64,000 bases of DNA from Methanobrevibacter thaueri. GTDB taxonomy: Archaea > Methanobacteriota > Methanobacteria > Methanobacteriales > Methanobacteriaceae. A program made the position numbers and the translations under genes. Of this stretch, positions 17,003-26,695 are shown piece after piece. Below the pieces are notes generated by a model that did no database searches, had not been told where the DNA came from, and worked only from the letters and a program-made list of their open reading frames with translations. Numbering within the stretch: the first letter of the stretch is position 1; each line of letters begins with the position of its first letter. The stretch spans positions 1 through 64,000 of the forward strand of contig NZ_MZGS01000029.1 in NCBI RefSeq assembly GCF_003111625.1, written 5' to 3'.

Positions 17003-17878
17003 ATGATAGTCAATCATAAAGATGTAAAATCAGTCATTTCAAAATCAAATCTTCCCATTGCCGGTTTCACTGTCAATCCCTATGTTGGCTGTGCGCATGC
17101 GTGTAAGTATTGCTATGCAGATTTCATGAAAAGATTTACCGGCCATAAGGAAGAGTGGGGAACTTTTGTCGATGTCAAACATTGGCCTCAAATTAAAAAT
17201 CCTAAAAAATATGACGAAAAAACAATTATTATCGGTTCAGTGACTGATCCCTACCACCAATGCGAAAAGGAGTTCCTAAAAACACGAGAATTTTTAGAGG
17301 AACTGCAGGGTGTTGACGTTAATTTAATCATAACCACCAAATCATCATTGATTTCAAGGGATTTGGACTTGATTAAAACGTTTCCGGATCCGATTGTATC
17401 TCTTTCAATCAATACATTGGATGAACGCTTTAAAAACGATATGGACAATGCATCATCAATCGCTGATAGACTTGAAACCTTGAAAAAATTCCATGCGGAA
17501 GGCATAAAAACCGTTTGTTTCATTTCACCCATTTTCCCGGGAATAACAGATGTGTTTGATATAATAAAGGAAGTTTCTGATTATGTGGACTATATATGGC
17601 TTGAAAACTTAAATCTTCGCGGGGGATATAAAAAGACAATTCTGGAATATATCGCAGAAAAATATCCGAAATTAGAACTGCTTTATGAAGACATTTATAA
17701 ATACAAAAATAACGATTATTGGGAAAACCTAGATAAAAAACTAAACGAATTTGCAAAAGAAGAGGGATACCTTTATATTATTGATAAAGAACCATTTTTG
17801 ATTAATCCTACAGATAAACCAATACTGATAAACTATTTTTATCATGAAAAAATTCGCCAAAGTTCCAAAAAGAAATGA
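17003..17878 (+). CDS. SPL-family radical SAM protein
   Basis: The 291-residue protein has the motif 'GCAHACKYCYADF' (CxxxCxYC at about residues 32-39) preceded by 'GFTVNPYVGC', typical of COG1533 proteins related to spore photoproduct lyase. 'IIGSVTDPYHQCEKEF' and 'SLSINTLDER' are further family landmarks. The reaction is unknown. The ATG at 17003 lies about 30 bp after a TATA-like stretch and has no ribosome site, suggesting a leaderless message. Confidence 0.82.
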   Translation: MIVNHKDVKSVISKSNLPIAGFTVNPYVGCAHACKYCYADFMKRFTGHKEEWGTFVDVKHWPQIKNPKKYDEKTIIIGSVTDPYHQCEKEFLKTREFLEELQGVDVNLIITTKSSLISRDLDLIKTFPDPIVSLSINTLDERFKNDMDNASSIADRLETLKKFHAEGIKTVCFISPIFPGITDVFDIIKEVSDYVDYIWLENLNLRGGYKKTILEYIAEKYPKLELLYEDIYKYKNNDYWENLDKKLNEFAKEEGYLYIIDKEPFLINPTDKPILINYFYHEKIRQSSKKK

Positions 17879-17920
17879 ATATGGATTTTAAGTCGATTTT
17901 TCAAATTATTAAAACTATTT

Positions 17921-17932
17921 TTACACTTGAAA
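17921..17932. repeat. ORB-like element, dispersed copy (inverted)
   Basis: TTACACTTGAAA is the exact reverse complement of the origin repeat. It lies in the 112-bp gap before the CobB/CobQ-like gene, so it could affect that promoter or be an accessory Orc1 site. Confidence 0.45.
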
Positions 17933-17990
17933 TGCACCTCTAAAATTTTATATTATTAAAATTACAATAGATTATCAAGAGGTTATTTTT

Positions 17991-19484
17991 ATGACAAAAA
18001 TTGGACTAGCTTACATAAACGGTGCAGTTCCAGGATTTGAAGATTTTGGATGCCTGCCAACTGATATTGTAAAGGAAAACGGACTTGTTAATGGTAATAA
18101 AGCTAGTGATGAACTTGATGCATTGATTATCCCCGGCGGGACATTAATCGAGTCAAACGACATTAACATGGGCCTGAACACTGAAATCAAGAAAATGGCC
18201 CGTGACGGAAAACCTATCATTGGAATATGTGCGGGATTCCAACTGTTGTCAAACCAGATAGACATCGGACGCAAGTCCCCGGTTCCAATCGTTAAGCCTG
18301 GACTCGGATTGATTGACGTTAACTTTTCACCGTTGATTACAAGCGACCGTGTGAAGGCAAAGGTGTTTAAGAACTCCTTTTTGGTGAAAAACCAGGATGA
18401 GGATGTAAACGGTTTTCACACACATACCTACGGAAAGGTCGAGGGAGACGCCAAGCCACTGTTCTATTCAAAAGTCCAAAGGATGAACTATGGCGACACC
18501 AATGAAAAGGGCGACTACAACATCTTCTCAGGCGCATGCAATGATGACGGCAATGTCATCGGCACAATGATTCATGGAATCCTGGATGAGAATCCGATAA
18601 TTGTAGAAAACCTGCTGGAACAAATAGACGCCAGGGACACTGATGAAATTTACAATAGAAACATGGAAGTCAAGAGATATCTCAACAGTGAAGTTGGAAT
18701 AAACACCGGCATAAAAGTACCTCAAATTCAACCAAACAAAAAACCTAAATACCTAATGATTGGAAGTAACGGATCCGACAGCGGCAAGACATTCATTCTT
18801 ACAGGACTTGCTGGTGCATTGAGAAAAAGGGGCTATAAGGTTGCACTTCTGAAAGTGGGTCCGGACGTGCGCGACATCATTCCAGGATTATACTTGACCA
18901 AGGGAAAAATGGAAGATTTCGCATCAGTCAAAATCGGACATCTCGGCTGGGCAGACATCGAGTCTACAATAGCCAAACTGAACTCCTCAGACTATGATAT
19001 CGTTCTCATTGAAGGAGTTATGAGCGTGTTCACCGGCCTTTTAAATGAAAAGGTGCCTTTTTCAGCTGCAGAAATAGCAATGTCCTCAAATATTCCGATG
19101 ATACTTGCTTCAGGCGTCAACAAGGGCGGTATCGAATCGGCGGCAATTGACCTTGTCTCCCATGCGAACATGCTTGAAAAGTTCGGAGTTGACGTTGAGG
19201 CCATTCTATTGAACAAGGTATACAATGACGATATATTCGACCAGGTGGTTCCATACATCAAGAACAACACCAGTGTTGAAAACGTCTTGAAGCTTCCAAA
19301 GCTAAAATCAGCGGATATGAGGGGTTTCATACCTGAAGTGGAAATAAGATATGAGCTTTTCACCTCACATGCGATGGATCTGATTGAAAGCAATCTGGAT
19401 ATTGACCTGATAGTCAGCATGGCCCGTGAAGTGGAGTTTGGAAAAATCTACTCATTCGATGAAATCAAAAGGAAGGTGATTTAA
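17991..19484 (+). CDS. CobB/CobQ-like protein with permuted order: glutaminase domain then P-loop domain
   Basis: The protein has 497 residues. Residues about 1-215 are a class I glutamine amidotransferase of the CobB/CobQ type: 'LIIPGGTLIES', nucleophile Cys in 'GICAGFQLLS' and His in 'GTMIHGILDENP'. Residues about 245-480 form a dethiobiotin-synthetase-like P-loop domain: 'GSNGSDSGKTFILTG', 'VALLKVGPDVRD' and 'IVLIEGVMSVFTG'. In cobyrinate a,c-diamide synthase (CbiA/CfbB) and cobyric acid synthase (CbiP) the ATP domain comes first, so the order is reversed here. It probably amidates a carboxylate, perhaps a tetrapyrrole, but the substrate is open. It overlaps the next gene by one base. Confidence 0.75.
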   Translation: MTKIGLAYINGAVPGFEDFGCLPTDIVKENGLVNGNKASDELDALIIPGGTLIESNDINMGLNTEIKKMARDGKPIIGICAGFQLLSNQIDIGRKSPVPIVKPGLGLIDVNFSPLITSDRVKAKVFKNSFLVKNQDEDVNGFHTHTYGKVEGDAKPLFYSKVQRMNYGDTNEKGDYNIFSGACNDDGNVIGTMIHGILDENPIIVENLLEQIDARDTDEIYNRNMEVKRYLNSEVGINTGIKVPQIQPNKKPKYLMIGSNGSDSGKTFILTGLAGALRKRGYKVALLKVGPDVRDIIPGLYLTKGKMEDFASVKIGHLGWADIESTIAKLNSSDYDIVLIEGVMSVFTGLLNEKVPFSAAEIAMSSNIPMILASGVNKGGIESAAIDLVSHANMLEKFGVDVEAILLNKVYNDDIFDQVVPYIKNNTSVENVLKLPKLKSADMRGFIPEVEIRYELFTSHAMDLIESNLDIDLIVSMAREVEFGKIYSFDEIKRKVI

Positions 19485-19888
19485 TGGCACTTAACCTAAG
19501 TCCTGAAAAGGGCGTGAAGCTGACAAAAAAGGACAGGGGCCATGTCCTAAAAAAGATGAGACAGGGCTGGAAGGCGACCTGCCTAATACCCGATTATGTT
19601 TTTGATGAAAACGGGGACATTCAGATAGCCTCAGACAAGAATCGTCGAGTGGTAAAAATAGTAAAAATATATGAGGACAATCTTCAAATCGAAAATGCGC
19701 TGAAAAGCAAAACCTTGAGAATTCCCTTTTCAAAAATAGTTTCAATCGCAAAGTCTCCTGAAGTCAAGGACGCTTTGGAAATAAGAATGAACGATGGGAA
19801 ATATGTGGCTTTCAGTATTTACAACTCTTATAAAATCCAACAGATTACCCAATTCATTGCAGATTATATAGCTAATCACAAAAATTAG
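19484..19888 (+). CDS. conserved hypothetical protein coupled to the CobB-like gene
   Basis: The 134-residue basic protein is translated from an ATG overlapping the previous stop (TAATG). It has no signal peptide or membrane helix. The pattern of short strands with 'KTLRIPFSKIVSIAKSPEVK', 'LEIRMNDGKYVAFSIY' and a C-terminal helix looks like a PH-type or small beta-barrel domain, but I do not recognise the family. Translational coupling suggests it works with the CobB-like protein. Confidence 0.7.
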   Translation: MALNLSPEKGVKLTKKDRGHVLKKMRQGWKATCLIPDYVFDENGDIQIASDKNRRVVKIVKIYEDNLQIENALKSKTLRIPFSKIVSIAKSPEVKDALEIRMNDGKYVAFSIYNSYKIQQITQFIADYIANHKN

Positions 19889-20572
19889 CTATTCTTTTAA
19901 ATATTCATTGATAATGTCTTCGCCTCTAAGCAATACAAGGCCGTTTTCTTCCGCGTATTTGCGAGCGTCTGCAACGGATGTAGCCTGACCGGTTTCACCA
20001 TCCATCATTTCACAAACTACACAAACAGGAGTGACACCAGCCATCTCACATAATGCAAGACCAATCTCTGTGTGTCCTTGTCTATTTTTCACAAGTCCTT
20101 GTGCTCCTCTTAAGAGGCATACGTGACCAGGTGACCTGAATGTTGCACCGAATTCGTCAAACCTTTCCTCTTTCATCATTATTGCCATTTCACTGATTGT
20201 CATTGCCCTGTCATGGTCTGTTACACCAGTGAAGGATTTTCTGTGGTTTGCCCATACTGAAAATGATGACCTTTCATCATATGGAATGTCGTTTGGTGCG
20301 AGTTTTGCGAGTTCTGGATATTTTTCTGTAGCGGCTTTCATGATGTCCACCATGAACGGCAAGTGAATAGCTTCACAAAAATCGTCATGTAAACAGTTAC
20401 AGATTAAACCGCCTGCATCGTTTCTCATTGTTGCGATTGATTTAGGGGTTACAAATTCTGAAGCGATAATCATGTCGACTTCTCCTTCCCTATCATCATC
20501 ATCGAAAACAAGAACGAATTCGCCGTTTCTAATAGCTTCTAAAGCTTTATCTAAATTTGTTTCTTGATTCAT
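19889..20572 (-). CDS. ribB: 3,4-dihydroxy-2-butanone 4-phosphate synthase
   Basis: The 227-residue enzyme makes the four-carbon precursor of riboflavin from ribulose 5-phosphate. The acidic loop 'VFDDDDREGEVDMI' holds the catalytic Glu and Asp, and 'RQGHTEIGLALCEMAGV' holds the RxGHTE motif. There is no GTP cyclohydrolase II fusion, as expected in archaea. GGAGA lies 7 nt before the ATG. An FMN riboswitch lies about 60-180 nt upstream on the same strand, so synthesis should fall when FMN is plentiful. Confidence 0.95.
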   Translation of the reverse strand: MNQETNLDKALEAIRNGEFVLVFDDDDREGEVDMIIASEFVTPKSIATMRNDAGGLICNCLHDDFCEAIHLPFMVDIMKAATEKYPELAKLAPNDIPYDERSSFSVWANHRKSFTGVTDHDRAMTISEMAIMMKEERFDEFGATFRSPGHVCLLRGAQGLVKNRQGHTEIGLALCEMAGVTPVCVVCEMMDGETGQATSVADARKYAEENGLVLLRGEDIINEYLKE

Positions 20573-20631
20573 AGTAATGTCTCCTTATTTACTAGAACCA
20601 GGGCTAAAAATAACTAAAATTAACTATTATC

Positions 20632-20753
20632 TTCTCTTCCATCCGGACTGTCACCGTCGGTTTTGGATTTTCACCAAATCAACACTTATTCGTGCTCGTG
20701 GACTTATTATTTCTAAATCACCACCGGTAGGGAATTGCACCTCACCCTGAGAA
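20632..20753 (-). ncRNA. FMN riboswitch (RFN element)
   Basis: On the minus strand the order is the classical RFN set: P1 TTCTC with GAGAA (20753-20749 with 20636-20632), then AGGGTGAGGTGCAATTCCC, ACCGGTGGTGAT, CCACGAGC, TTGGTGAAAATCCAA, ACCGACGGTGACAGTCCGGA and GGAAGAGAAG. These match the conserved core of bacterial FMN riboswitches nearly base for base. The P1 side CAGGG (20749-20745) is also complementary to CCCTG (20603-20599) between aptamer and ribB, a possible alternative pairing for the switch. A TATA-like sequence (TTTATACA, about 20776-20783) lies upstream. Confidence 0.93.
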
Positions 20754-20803
20754 CGTATTATCAAATATATTAATCATGTATAAAATACTTTTTGGTAAGG
20801 TCA

Positions 20804-21178
20804 TTAAAATTCCAATGAGACGACATCTCCATCCTCAAGATTCAATTCGTCCCTCAATCGGTTTTCTGCAATGAACTCTAGATAATTCTCTTCATGGGTT
20901 GTTTTGGCCGGAAACACTATGGCCCCCTCAACTTCTTCGTTTAGGATGGCTTCAATATATTTTACGGCACCAAATCCCTCATCTGGCTTGATTAGATTTT
21001 CACATGCATCTTTGATTTTGTTGATTTCATCCAAATGATCATCACTGACAACAATGTTCAGTGTTCCTGGAAATGGAACGAAGCCCAAATTCTTTTCGAA
21101 TTCCCTAGTGTAAAATTCCTGTGACAGGAAAAATGCAGCCTTGCCCAAACCTGTTGTAACTTCACCCTCGATTTTCAT
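20804..21178 (-). CDS. ribK: CTP-dependent riboflavin kinase (archaeal RibK)
   Basis: The protein has 124 residues from ATG 21178, chosen because GAGG lies 7 nt upstream; a TTG at 21181 is in frame. It matches the archaeal RibK family (DUF120): 'GEVTTGLGKAAFFLS' (nucleotide loop), 'FPGTLNIVV' and 'EGAIVFPAKTTHE'. It converts riboflavin to FMN using CTP, so it makes the ligand of the riboswitch immediately downstream. It is upstream of and co-directional with the riboswitch and ribB; read-through is possible. Confidence 0.93.
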   Translation of the reverse strand: MKIEGEVTTGLGKAAFFLSQEFYTREFEKNLGFVPFPGTLNIVVSDDHLDEINKIKDACENLIKPDEGFGAVKYIEAILNEEVEGAIVFPAKTTHEENYLEFIAENRLRDELNLEDGDVVSLEF

Positions 21179-21403
21179 CAAATAACCTCTAATTAAAGTA
21201 CATTATAATTAATTTCAATTAAAAATTTAAATCATTATTTTAATCTAACGATATCATGAATGATAATATTAAAATTTAATTTGTTAAATATAGATTCGAT
21301 AGTATAACTTAATAATTTTTGATTAATAAATATTTTTGAAGAAATTTATTTAACATTAAAAAATAAAAGTATTACTATAATAAAGATTTACAGGGTAATT
21401 TAA

Positions 21404-23047
21404 ATGGAAATGAAAACTATCTCAACAGATGTATTGATTATCGGATCTGGTGGAGCAGGTTCAAGAGCAGCTATTGAAGTTGATGATGCGGGACTTAAAG
21501 CAATAATCGTGTCAAAAGGCCTTTCATTCAGGTCTGGCTGTACCGGAATGGCAGAGGGAGGATACAATGCAGTATTCAAGACCGTCGACAAGGACGATTC
21601 AATAGAGGCTCACATTCACGACACCCTAAAGGGTGGAAGCTATCTAAACGATGAAAAGCTTGTGGAAATACTCGTTAACGAATCACCGAAAAGGCTCATT
21701 GACCTTGAAAACTACGGTGCACTATTCGACAGGCAGGAGTCCGGTGAAATAGACCAAAGGCCATTCGGAGGTCAGACATACAGAAGAACCTGCTATCAGG
21801 GAGACAGGACAGGTGCTGAACTGTTGAACGCACTTAAGGAAGAAATCATCAGAAGAGACATAGAATGCATCGAAGAGGTGATGATTACCTCACTGGTTAC
21901 CGATGACGACCAGGTGATAGGCGCAACAGGACTTGACCTCAAAGATTCCACTTTAATTTACTTCAAGGCAAAATCCGTTATTCTTGCAAGCGGAGGGGCT
22001 GGACAACTTTACCCTGTAACATCCAACACCTTCCAAAAGAACGGTGACGGTTATGCCATTTCATACAGAGCGGGAGCAAAACTGGTTGATATGGAACAGA
22101 TACAGTTCCACCCAACAGGAATGGTTGCACCCGAATCCAAAAAGGGAGTTCTTGTAACTGAGGCCGTGAGAGCGGAAGGCGGAAAACTCATAAACAGCGA
22201 AGGCGAAAGGTTCATGAGTAAATACGCCCCTGAAAAGATGGAATTGGCCACACGTGACGTTGTCGCACGTTCAATCTATCAGGAAATCATTGAAGGAAGA
22301 GGCACTGAAAACGGCGGAGTTTACTTAGACATTTCACACCTTGATGACGACTACATTGATGAAAAGCTTGAAACAATGGTCCTGCAGTTTGAAAATGTCG
22401 GTGTTGACATCAAGCATGGACCGATAGAGGTTGCCCCAACCGCACACCACTTCATGGGCGGTTTGAAAATCAACCCTGACGCATCAAGTTCCCTGAAAAA
22501 CCTATTTGGTGCAGGTGAGGTCTGCGGAGGAGTTCACGGAGCAAACCGTTTAGGTGGTAATGCACTGGCAGATACACAGGTGTTCGGTAAAATCGCCGGT
22601 GTGAGCGCATCCGAAGCCGCAAAAGCTACCGAGCTGAAAACAAACGACGAGCAAGTCCAAGAGGAAGCCTCAAGAATCGAATCCCTAATTAAGAAAGGAT
22701 CAATCAAGCCACAGGAATTCAAGGAAAACATCAAAAACCTGATGTGGGAAAAGGTGGCGATCGTTCGTGAAGAAAAGACCCTGAACGAGGCATTGAAAGA
22801 GCTTCAGAAAATGCAGGAAAACCTCGACAAGCTTGACGTTGGCTATAAAAAACAATACAACACTGAACTGATGACAGCGCTTGAAGTAATAAACATGGTC
22901 GAAATCTGCATTTTGACCGTAAAATCAGCTATATTGCGTAGGGAAAGCCGTGGAGCACACTTCAGGTCCGATTTCCCAGAAACAATCGATATGTGGAAAA
23001 GAAGTATTGTTATAAATAATGAAAAAATAGAATTTGAAGCTAGATAG
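21404..23047 (+). CDS. tfrA: thiol:fumarate reductase subunit A (flavoprotein)
   Basis: The 547-residue FAD protein of the succinate dehydrogenase/fumarate reductase family has the dinucleotide fold 'VLIIGSGGAGSRAAIE', 'SGCTGMAEGGYNA', the active-site region 'QFHPTGM' and 'VTEAVRAEGGKL', and 'TAHHFMGGLKIN'. In Methanobacteriales TfrAB reduces fumarate with coenzymes M and B, giving the heterodisulfide and succinate. TfrB is not adjacent, as known for this group. It ends in an 8-bp overlap with the convergent dadD. Confidence 0.92.
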   Translation: MEMKTISTDVLIIGSGGAGSRAAIEVDDAGLKAIIVSKGLSFRSGCTGMAEGGYNAVFKTVDKDDSIEAHIHDTLKGGSYLNDEKLVEILVNESPKRLIDLENYGALFDRQESGEIDQRPFGGQTYRRTCYQGDRTGAELLNALKEEIIRRDIECIEEVMITSLVTDDDQVIGATGLDLKDSTLIYFKAKSVILASGGAGQLYPVTSNTFQKNGDGYAISYRAGAKLVDMEQIQFHPTGMVAPESKKGVLVTEAVRAEGGKLINSEGERFMSKYAPEKMELATRDVVARSIYQEIIEGRGTENGGVYLDISHLDDDYIDEKLETMVLQFENVGVDIKHGPIEVAPTAHHFMGGLKINPDASSSLKNLFGAGEVCGGVHGANRLGGNALADTQVFGKIAGVSASEAAKATELKTNDEQVQEEASRIESLIKKGSIKPQEFKENIKNLMWEKVAIVREEKTLNEALKELQKMQENLDKLDVGYKKQYNTELMTALEVINMVEICILTVKSAILRRESRGAHFRSDFPETIDMWKRSIVINNEKIEFEAR

Positions 23048-24341
23048 CTTCTTTTAATTCTTTTATTGCTTTTCTAGCCTTATCATAAATTTCCTGTTCA
23101 TCCAAAACAGTCAATTTTTTATTTTCCATTAATATTTTACCGTTACAGATGGTAGTGTCCACATTTGAACCATTTGCAGAGTAAATCACGTTGGAACTTA
23201 AGGATGAACTGTCGGGAACCATGTTGGCTGAATTGGTATCAATTAGAATGATGTCCGCCTTTTTGCCGACTTCAATTGAACCTATCTCATTTTCCAATCC
23301 TAAAGCTTCAGCACCTTTTATTGTGGCCATTGTAATTGCCTCATCTGAAGTCAATACCTTAGGATCAAGGGTTGAAACCTTCTGAAGTAAACTGGCTGTC
23401 TTCAACTCTTCAATCAAATCGAGGTTGTTGTTTGAAGAGGCGCCGTCGGTTCCTATTGAAACACAGATGTCATTTTCTATCAATTTTGAAACCGGAGCTA
23501 TACCTGAAGCCAATTTCATGTTACTACATGGGTTGTGGGAGACCTTGACATCATGCTTTTTGATGATTTCAATTTCCTCGTCGCTTAACCATACACAATG
23601 TGCCGCAACGACATCAGGACCCAAAAAGCCTATTTTTTCCAAGTATTCAAATGGTCTAAGACCCCTTTCATCCAGACTGTCATTGATTTCCTTTTCGGTT
23701 TCTGAAACGTGTATGTGAATTCCCATGTTATACTCATCGGCCAGTTCACGTACCTTTATTAAAAGGTCTTCTGATGCGGTGTATGGTGAATGCGGACCGA
23801 AGAACACCTTGATTCTACCGTCGGCCATTCCATTGCATGACTTGAAAAGCTGTAAGTTCTCTTCAATTTCAGCTTCCCTCCTCTCAGCATCTCCAAAGTC
23901 AATCATTCCATAGGATAATACCGCCCTTATGCCAGCGTCCTCCACTGCACGGGCAACATCCTCCATGTAAAAGTACATGTCGGAAAATGTTGTTGTTCCT
24001 GACTTTATGAGTTCAACCGCTCCCAAAAGAGCTCCAATATAACAATAATCACCATTAAGATTAGCTTCCATTGGCCAAATGTGGTCATTTAACCAGCTGT
24101 CCAAACTTAAATCATCAGCTAATCCTCTAAATAAAGTCATTGATAAATGAGTATGAGTATTAATCAATCCTGGAAGTAAAATTTTTCCTTCCGCATCGAT
24201 GATCTTATCCACATTGCCCTCATCGATAGTCTCAGCAATTTCAGCGATCAAATCATCTTTAATCAATAAGGATTGTTTTTTGTTTTCAAAATTATTCAGA
24301 TTTAAAATTAATGCGTTCTTAATCAAAATAGTATTATTCAT
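23040..24341 (-). CDS. dadD: 5'-deoxyadenosine deaminase / MTA-SAH deaminase
   Basis: The 433-residue amidohydrolase has the metal site 'INTHTHLSMTLFRG', 'GIHIHVSETEKEI', 'AAHCVWLS' and 'SIGTDGASSNNNLDLIEE'. It deaminates 5'-deoxyadenosine (a radical SAM by-product), and usually methylthioadenosine and S-adenosylhomocysteine. At least three radical SAM enzymes are encoded in this window, a natural source of its substrate. It is monocistronic. Confidence 0.9.
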   Translation of the reverse strand: MNNTILIKNALILNLNNFENKKQSLLIKDDLIAEIAETIDEGNVDKIIDAEGKILLPGLINTHTHLSMTLFRGLADDLSLDSWLNDHIWPMEANLNGDYCYIGALLGAVELIKSGTTTFSDMYFYMEDVARAVEDAGIRAVLSYGMIDFGDAERREAEIEENLQLFKSCNGMADGRIKVFFGPHSPYTASEDLLIKVRELADEYNMGIHIHVSETEKEINDSLDERGLRPFEYLEKIGFLGPDVVAAHCVWLSDEEIEIIKKHDVKVSHNPCSNMKLASGIAPVSKLIENDICVSIGTDGASSNNNLDLIEELKTASLLQKVSTLDPKVLTSDEAITMATIKGAEALGLENEIGSIEVGKKADIILIDTNSANMVPDSSSLSSNVIYSANGSNVDTTICNGKILMENKKLTVLDEQEIYDKARKAIKELKEAI

Positions 24342-24384
24342 GATAACACCTTAAAAAAAATAAAAAAAGTTAGCTAAAAACTAT

Positions 24385-24591
24385 TTATAAGTTTTTGATA
24401 GCTAATTTAATGTCTTCTGCTTTAACAGTTTTACGTTTTGCGATTTTAGCAACACTGTTAGCTTCTTTAGCAACGTCACGAGCAACTTCTTCTAAGTATG
24501 CAGCTAATTCAGCTTTAGCATCTTCACTTACTCTTTCTGCACCAGATTCTTTGATGATTCTAGCAATAGGAGCTTTTGGTATTTCAGACAT
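24385..24591 (-). CDS. archaeal histone (HMf-like)
   Basis: The protein has 68 residues from the ATG at 24591, which has GAGGTG 6 nt upstream. It is a single histone fold: '[26 protein letters not shown]' split over helices 1 and 2, then '[23 protein letters not shown]'. Conserved Lys/Arg residues in the loops contact DNA. It forms dimers and extended hypernucleosomes. There are no N- or C-terminal tails. Confidence 0.96.
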   Translation of the reverse strand: MSEIPKAPIARIIKESGAERVSEDAKAELAAYLEEVARDVAKEANSVAKIAKRKTVKAEDIKLAIKNL

Positions 24592-24829
24592 GTTTTTCAC
24601 CTCACATAAATTCTGTTAAAACTTATTATTAGATAAGTCAATAATAAGTTAAATAAGATATAAGATGTCCTAATATTTAAATATTTTGCAAAATCGTGCC
24701 AATATTTGGAAAAAAAATAATATAATTAATAAAATTATCAAATAAATCTATTAAAAATTATTACTCCCAAAAAAAGTATTTAATAATATGAATTTACATA
24801 ATATAATAAGAACAAAAAATTGAGTAGAT

Positions 24830-25693
24830 ATGATGAAAATTAAAATTGCCATACCATCAAAGGGAAGAATAAGTGAACCTTCAATAAACATTTTAGAAAA
24901 GGCAGGTTTAGGTTTAATCGATAAAAACAATAGAAAATTAATTTCAAAAACATTTAACGATGATATAGAGGTAATGTTTGCAAGAGCGTCTGACATTCCG
25001 GAATTTGTAAATGACGGTGTAGCCGATATGGGAATAACAGGCGTTGACTTAATACAGGAAAGCGAATCTGATGTTGAGGAACTTCTTGACCTGAGGTTCG
25101 GCCAGACAAAACTCGTCCTTGCAGCTCCGGAGGATTCAGACATCAATTGCGTGGAAGACATTACCAATGACATGAAGGTGGCTACAGAATTTCCTGTCCT
25201 GACTAAAAAATACCTGAATGAAAAGGGCCTTGACTTGAAGATTGTCAAATTGAGCGGATCAACAGAAGCGGCACCGTTCATCGGAATTGCAGACCTGATT
25301 ACCGATTTGACAAGCACAGGAACAACCCTGAAGATGAACCATCTTGAAATCATTGACACAATATTGGAAAGCACAATCAAGCTTATAGCAAATCACAAAA
25401 GTCTTGAAGAGAAAAGGGAACTGATTGAATCCGTAAGCACAAGCATTAAGGGTGTGCTCGATGCCGACAGAAAGAAACTGATTATGATGAACGTCTATTC
25501 CGATGATTTGGATAAGGTTAAGGATGTAATGCCTTCAATGGGAGGTCTGACAATATCTGAAGTGCTGTCCGATAAAAAGACCGTTGCGGTCCAGGCAGTT
25601 ATTGATGAAAAAGAGGTCTTTGAACTTGTAAACGACCTCAGAAATGCGGGTGCCCATGACATTCTTGTAGTGCCTATTGAAAGGATTATATGA
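24830..25693 (+). CDS. hisG: ATP phosphoribosyltransferase, long form
   Basis: The 287-residue enzyme carries out the first step of histidine synthesis. The N-terminal catalytic domain has '[14 protein letters not shown]', '[12 protein letters not shown]' and the PRPP loop '[14 protein letters not shown]'. The C-terminal ACT-like domain (about 215-287) carries histidine feedback control, which marks the long, HisZ-independent form. ATG codons at 24830 and 24833 are both possible starts. pyrB follows after 66 bp on the same strand. Confidence 0.94.
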   Translation: MMKIKIAIPSKGRISEPSINILEKAGLGLIDKNNRKLISKTFNDDIEVMFARASDIPEFVNDGVADMGITGVDLIQESESDVEELLDLRFGQTKLVLAAPEDSDINCVEDITNDMKVATEFPVLTKKYLNEKGLDLKIVKLSGSTEAAPFIGIADLITDLTSTGTTLKMNHLEIIDTILESTIKLIANHKSLEEKRELIESVSTSIKGVLDADRKKLIMMNVYSDDLDKVKDVMPSMGGLTISEVLSDKKTVAVQAVIDEKEVFELVNDLRNAGAHDILVVPIERII

Positions 25694-25759
25694 TAACAAA
25701 AACAAAATATTAAACATAGGCAAAATCACTGATAACATTTACTGTATGACTGAAAAGGG

Positions 25760-26695
25760 TTGATTAAAATTTTTAAACTGAAAAACATTATTTCAATAAA
25801 AGATTTTGAAAGGGAAGATGTAGAATATATTCTCGATGAGGCATCAAAACTGGAAGACATAGCCAAATCCCGCGAAGTCTCAGAAGAACTCAAGGGAAAG
25901 ATTCTGGGTTTGATGTTTTTTGAACCTTCAACAAGGACAAAAATGTCATTTGAAACCGCAATGAAACGTTTAAATGGACAATGCATAGGTTTTGAAACTA
26001 CCGGATCAAGTTCCGTTTCAAAAGGCGAAAGCATTGCGGATACTGCCAAGATGTTTGAGGGATACAGTGATGCATTGGTGATTAGACACGAGCTTGAAGG
26101 AGTTTCCAAATTCATATCAGACATTGTGGACGTTCCCGTCATTAACGCCGGTGACGGTGCCGGTCAGCATCCGACACAAACATTGTTGGATCTCTACACC
26201 ATCAAAAACGAAATCGGCGAAATAGACAATTTGAAAATAGCATTAATCGGTGATTTGAAATTCGGTCGTACAGTACACTCACTGGCAAATGCATTGGGAC
26301 TGTTCAACAACATCACAATATACCTGGTCTCACCGCCGGAACTCAAAATGCCTCAGGAAATCCTTCACGATTTGAACAAGACAAACATCACCTACATTGA
26401 AGCTGAAAAAATCGAGGATGTCATCGATGATGTAAATGTGCTGTATGTAACCAGAATCCAAAAAGAGCGCTTTGCAGACATCGAGGAGTATCAAAAAATA
26501 AAAGGGGCATATATCGTCAACAAAAAAATGCTAGAAGGAAAGGATTTAATAGTTATGCATCCTTTGCCAAGAATTGATGAGATAAATGGTGATGTGGACA
26601 ATACTAAATACAACAAGTATTTCACACAGGCTGCAAATGCAGTCCCTGTAAGAATGGCCATTTTAAAAACATTAATTAAAAACAACCCTAAATAG
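25760..26695 (+). CDS. pyrB: aspartate carbamoyltransferase catalytic subunit
   Basis: The 311-residue enzyme of pyrimidine synthesis has the carbamoyl-phosphate motif '[13 protein letters not shown]', '[12 protein letters not shown]' and '[11 protein letters not shown]'. The apparent start is TTG at 25760, only 2-3 nt after AGGG. The mature sequence normally begins about 'FKLKNIIS', so a non-ATG start slightly downstream cannot be excluded. The regulatory subunit pyrI is not adjacent. It ends with an 8-bp convergent overlap with cdc6. Confidence 0.93.
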   Translation: MIKIFKLKNIISIKDFEREDVEYILDEASKLEDIAKSREVSEELKGKILGLMFFEPSTRTKMSFETAMKRLNGQCIGFETTGSSSVSKGESIADTAKMFEGYSDALVIRHELEGVSKFISDIVDVPVINAGDGAGQHPTQTLLDLYTIKNEIGEIDNLKIALIGDLKFGRTVHSLANALGLFNNITIYLVSPPELKMPQEILHDLNKTNITYIEAEKIEDVIDDVNVLYVTRIQKERFADIEEYQKIKGAYIVNKKMLEGKDLIVMHPLPRIDEINGDVDNTKYNKYFTQAANAVPVRMAILKTLIKNNPK

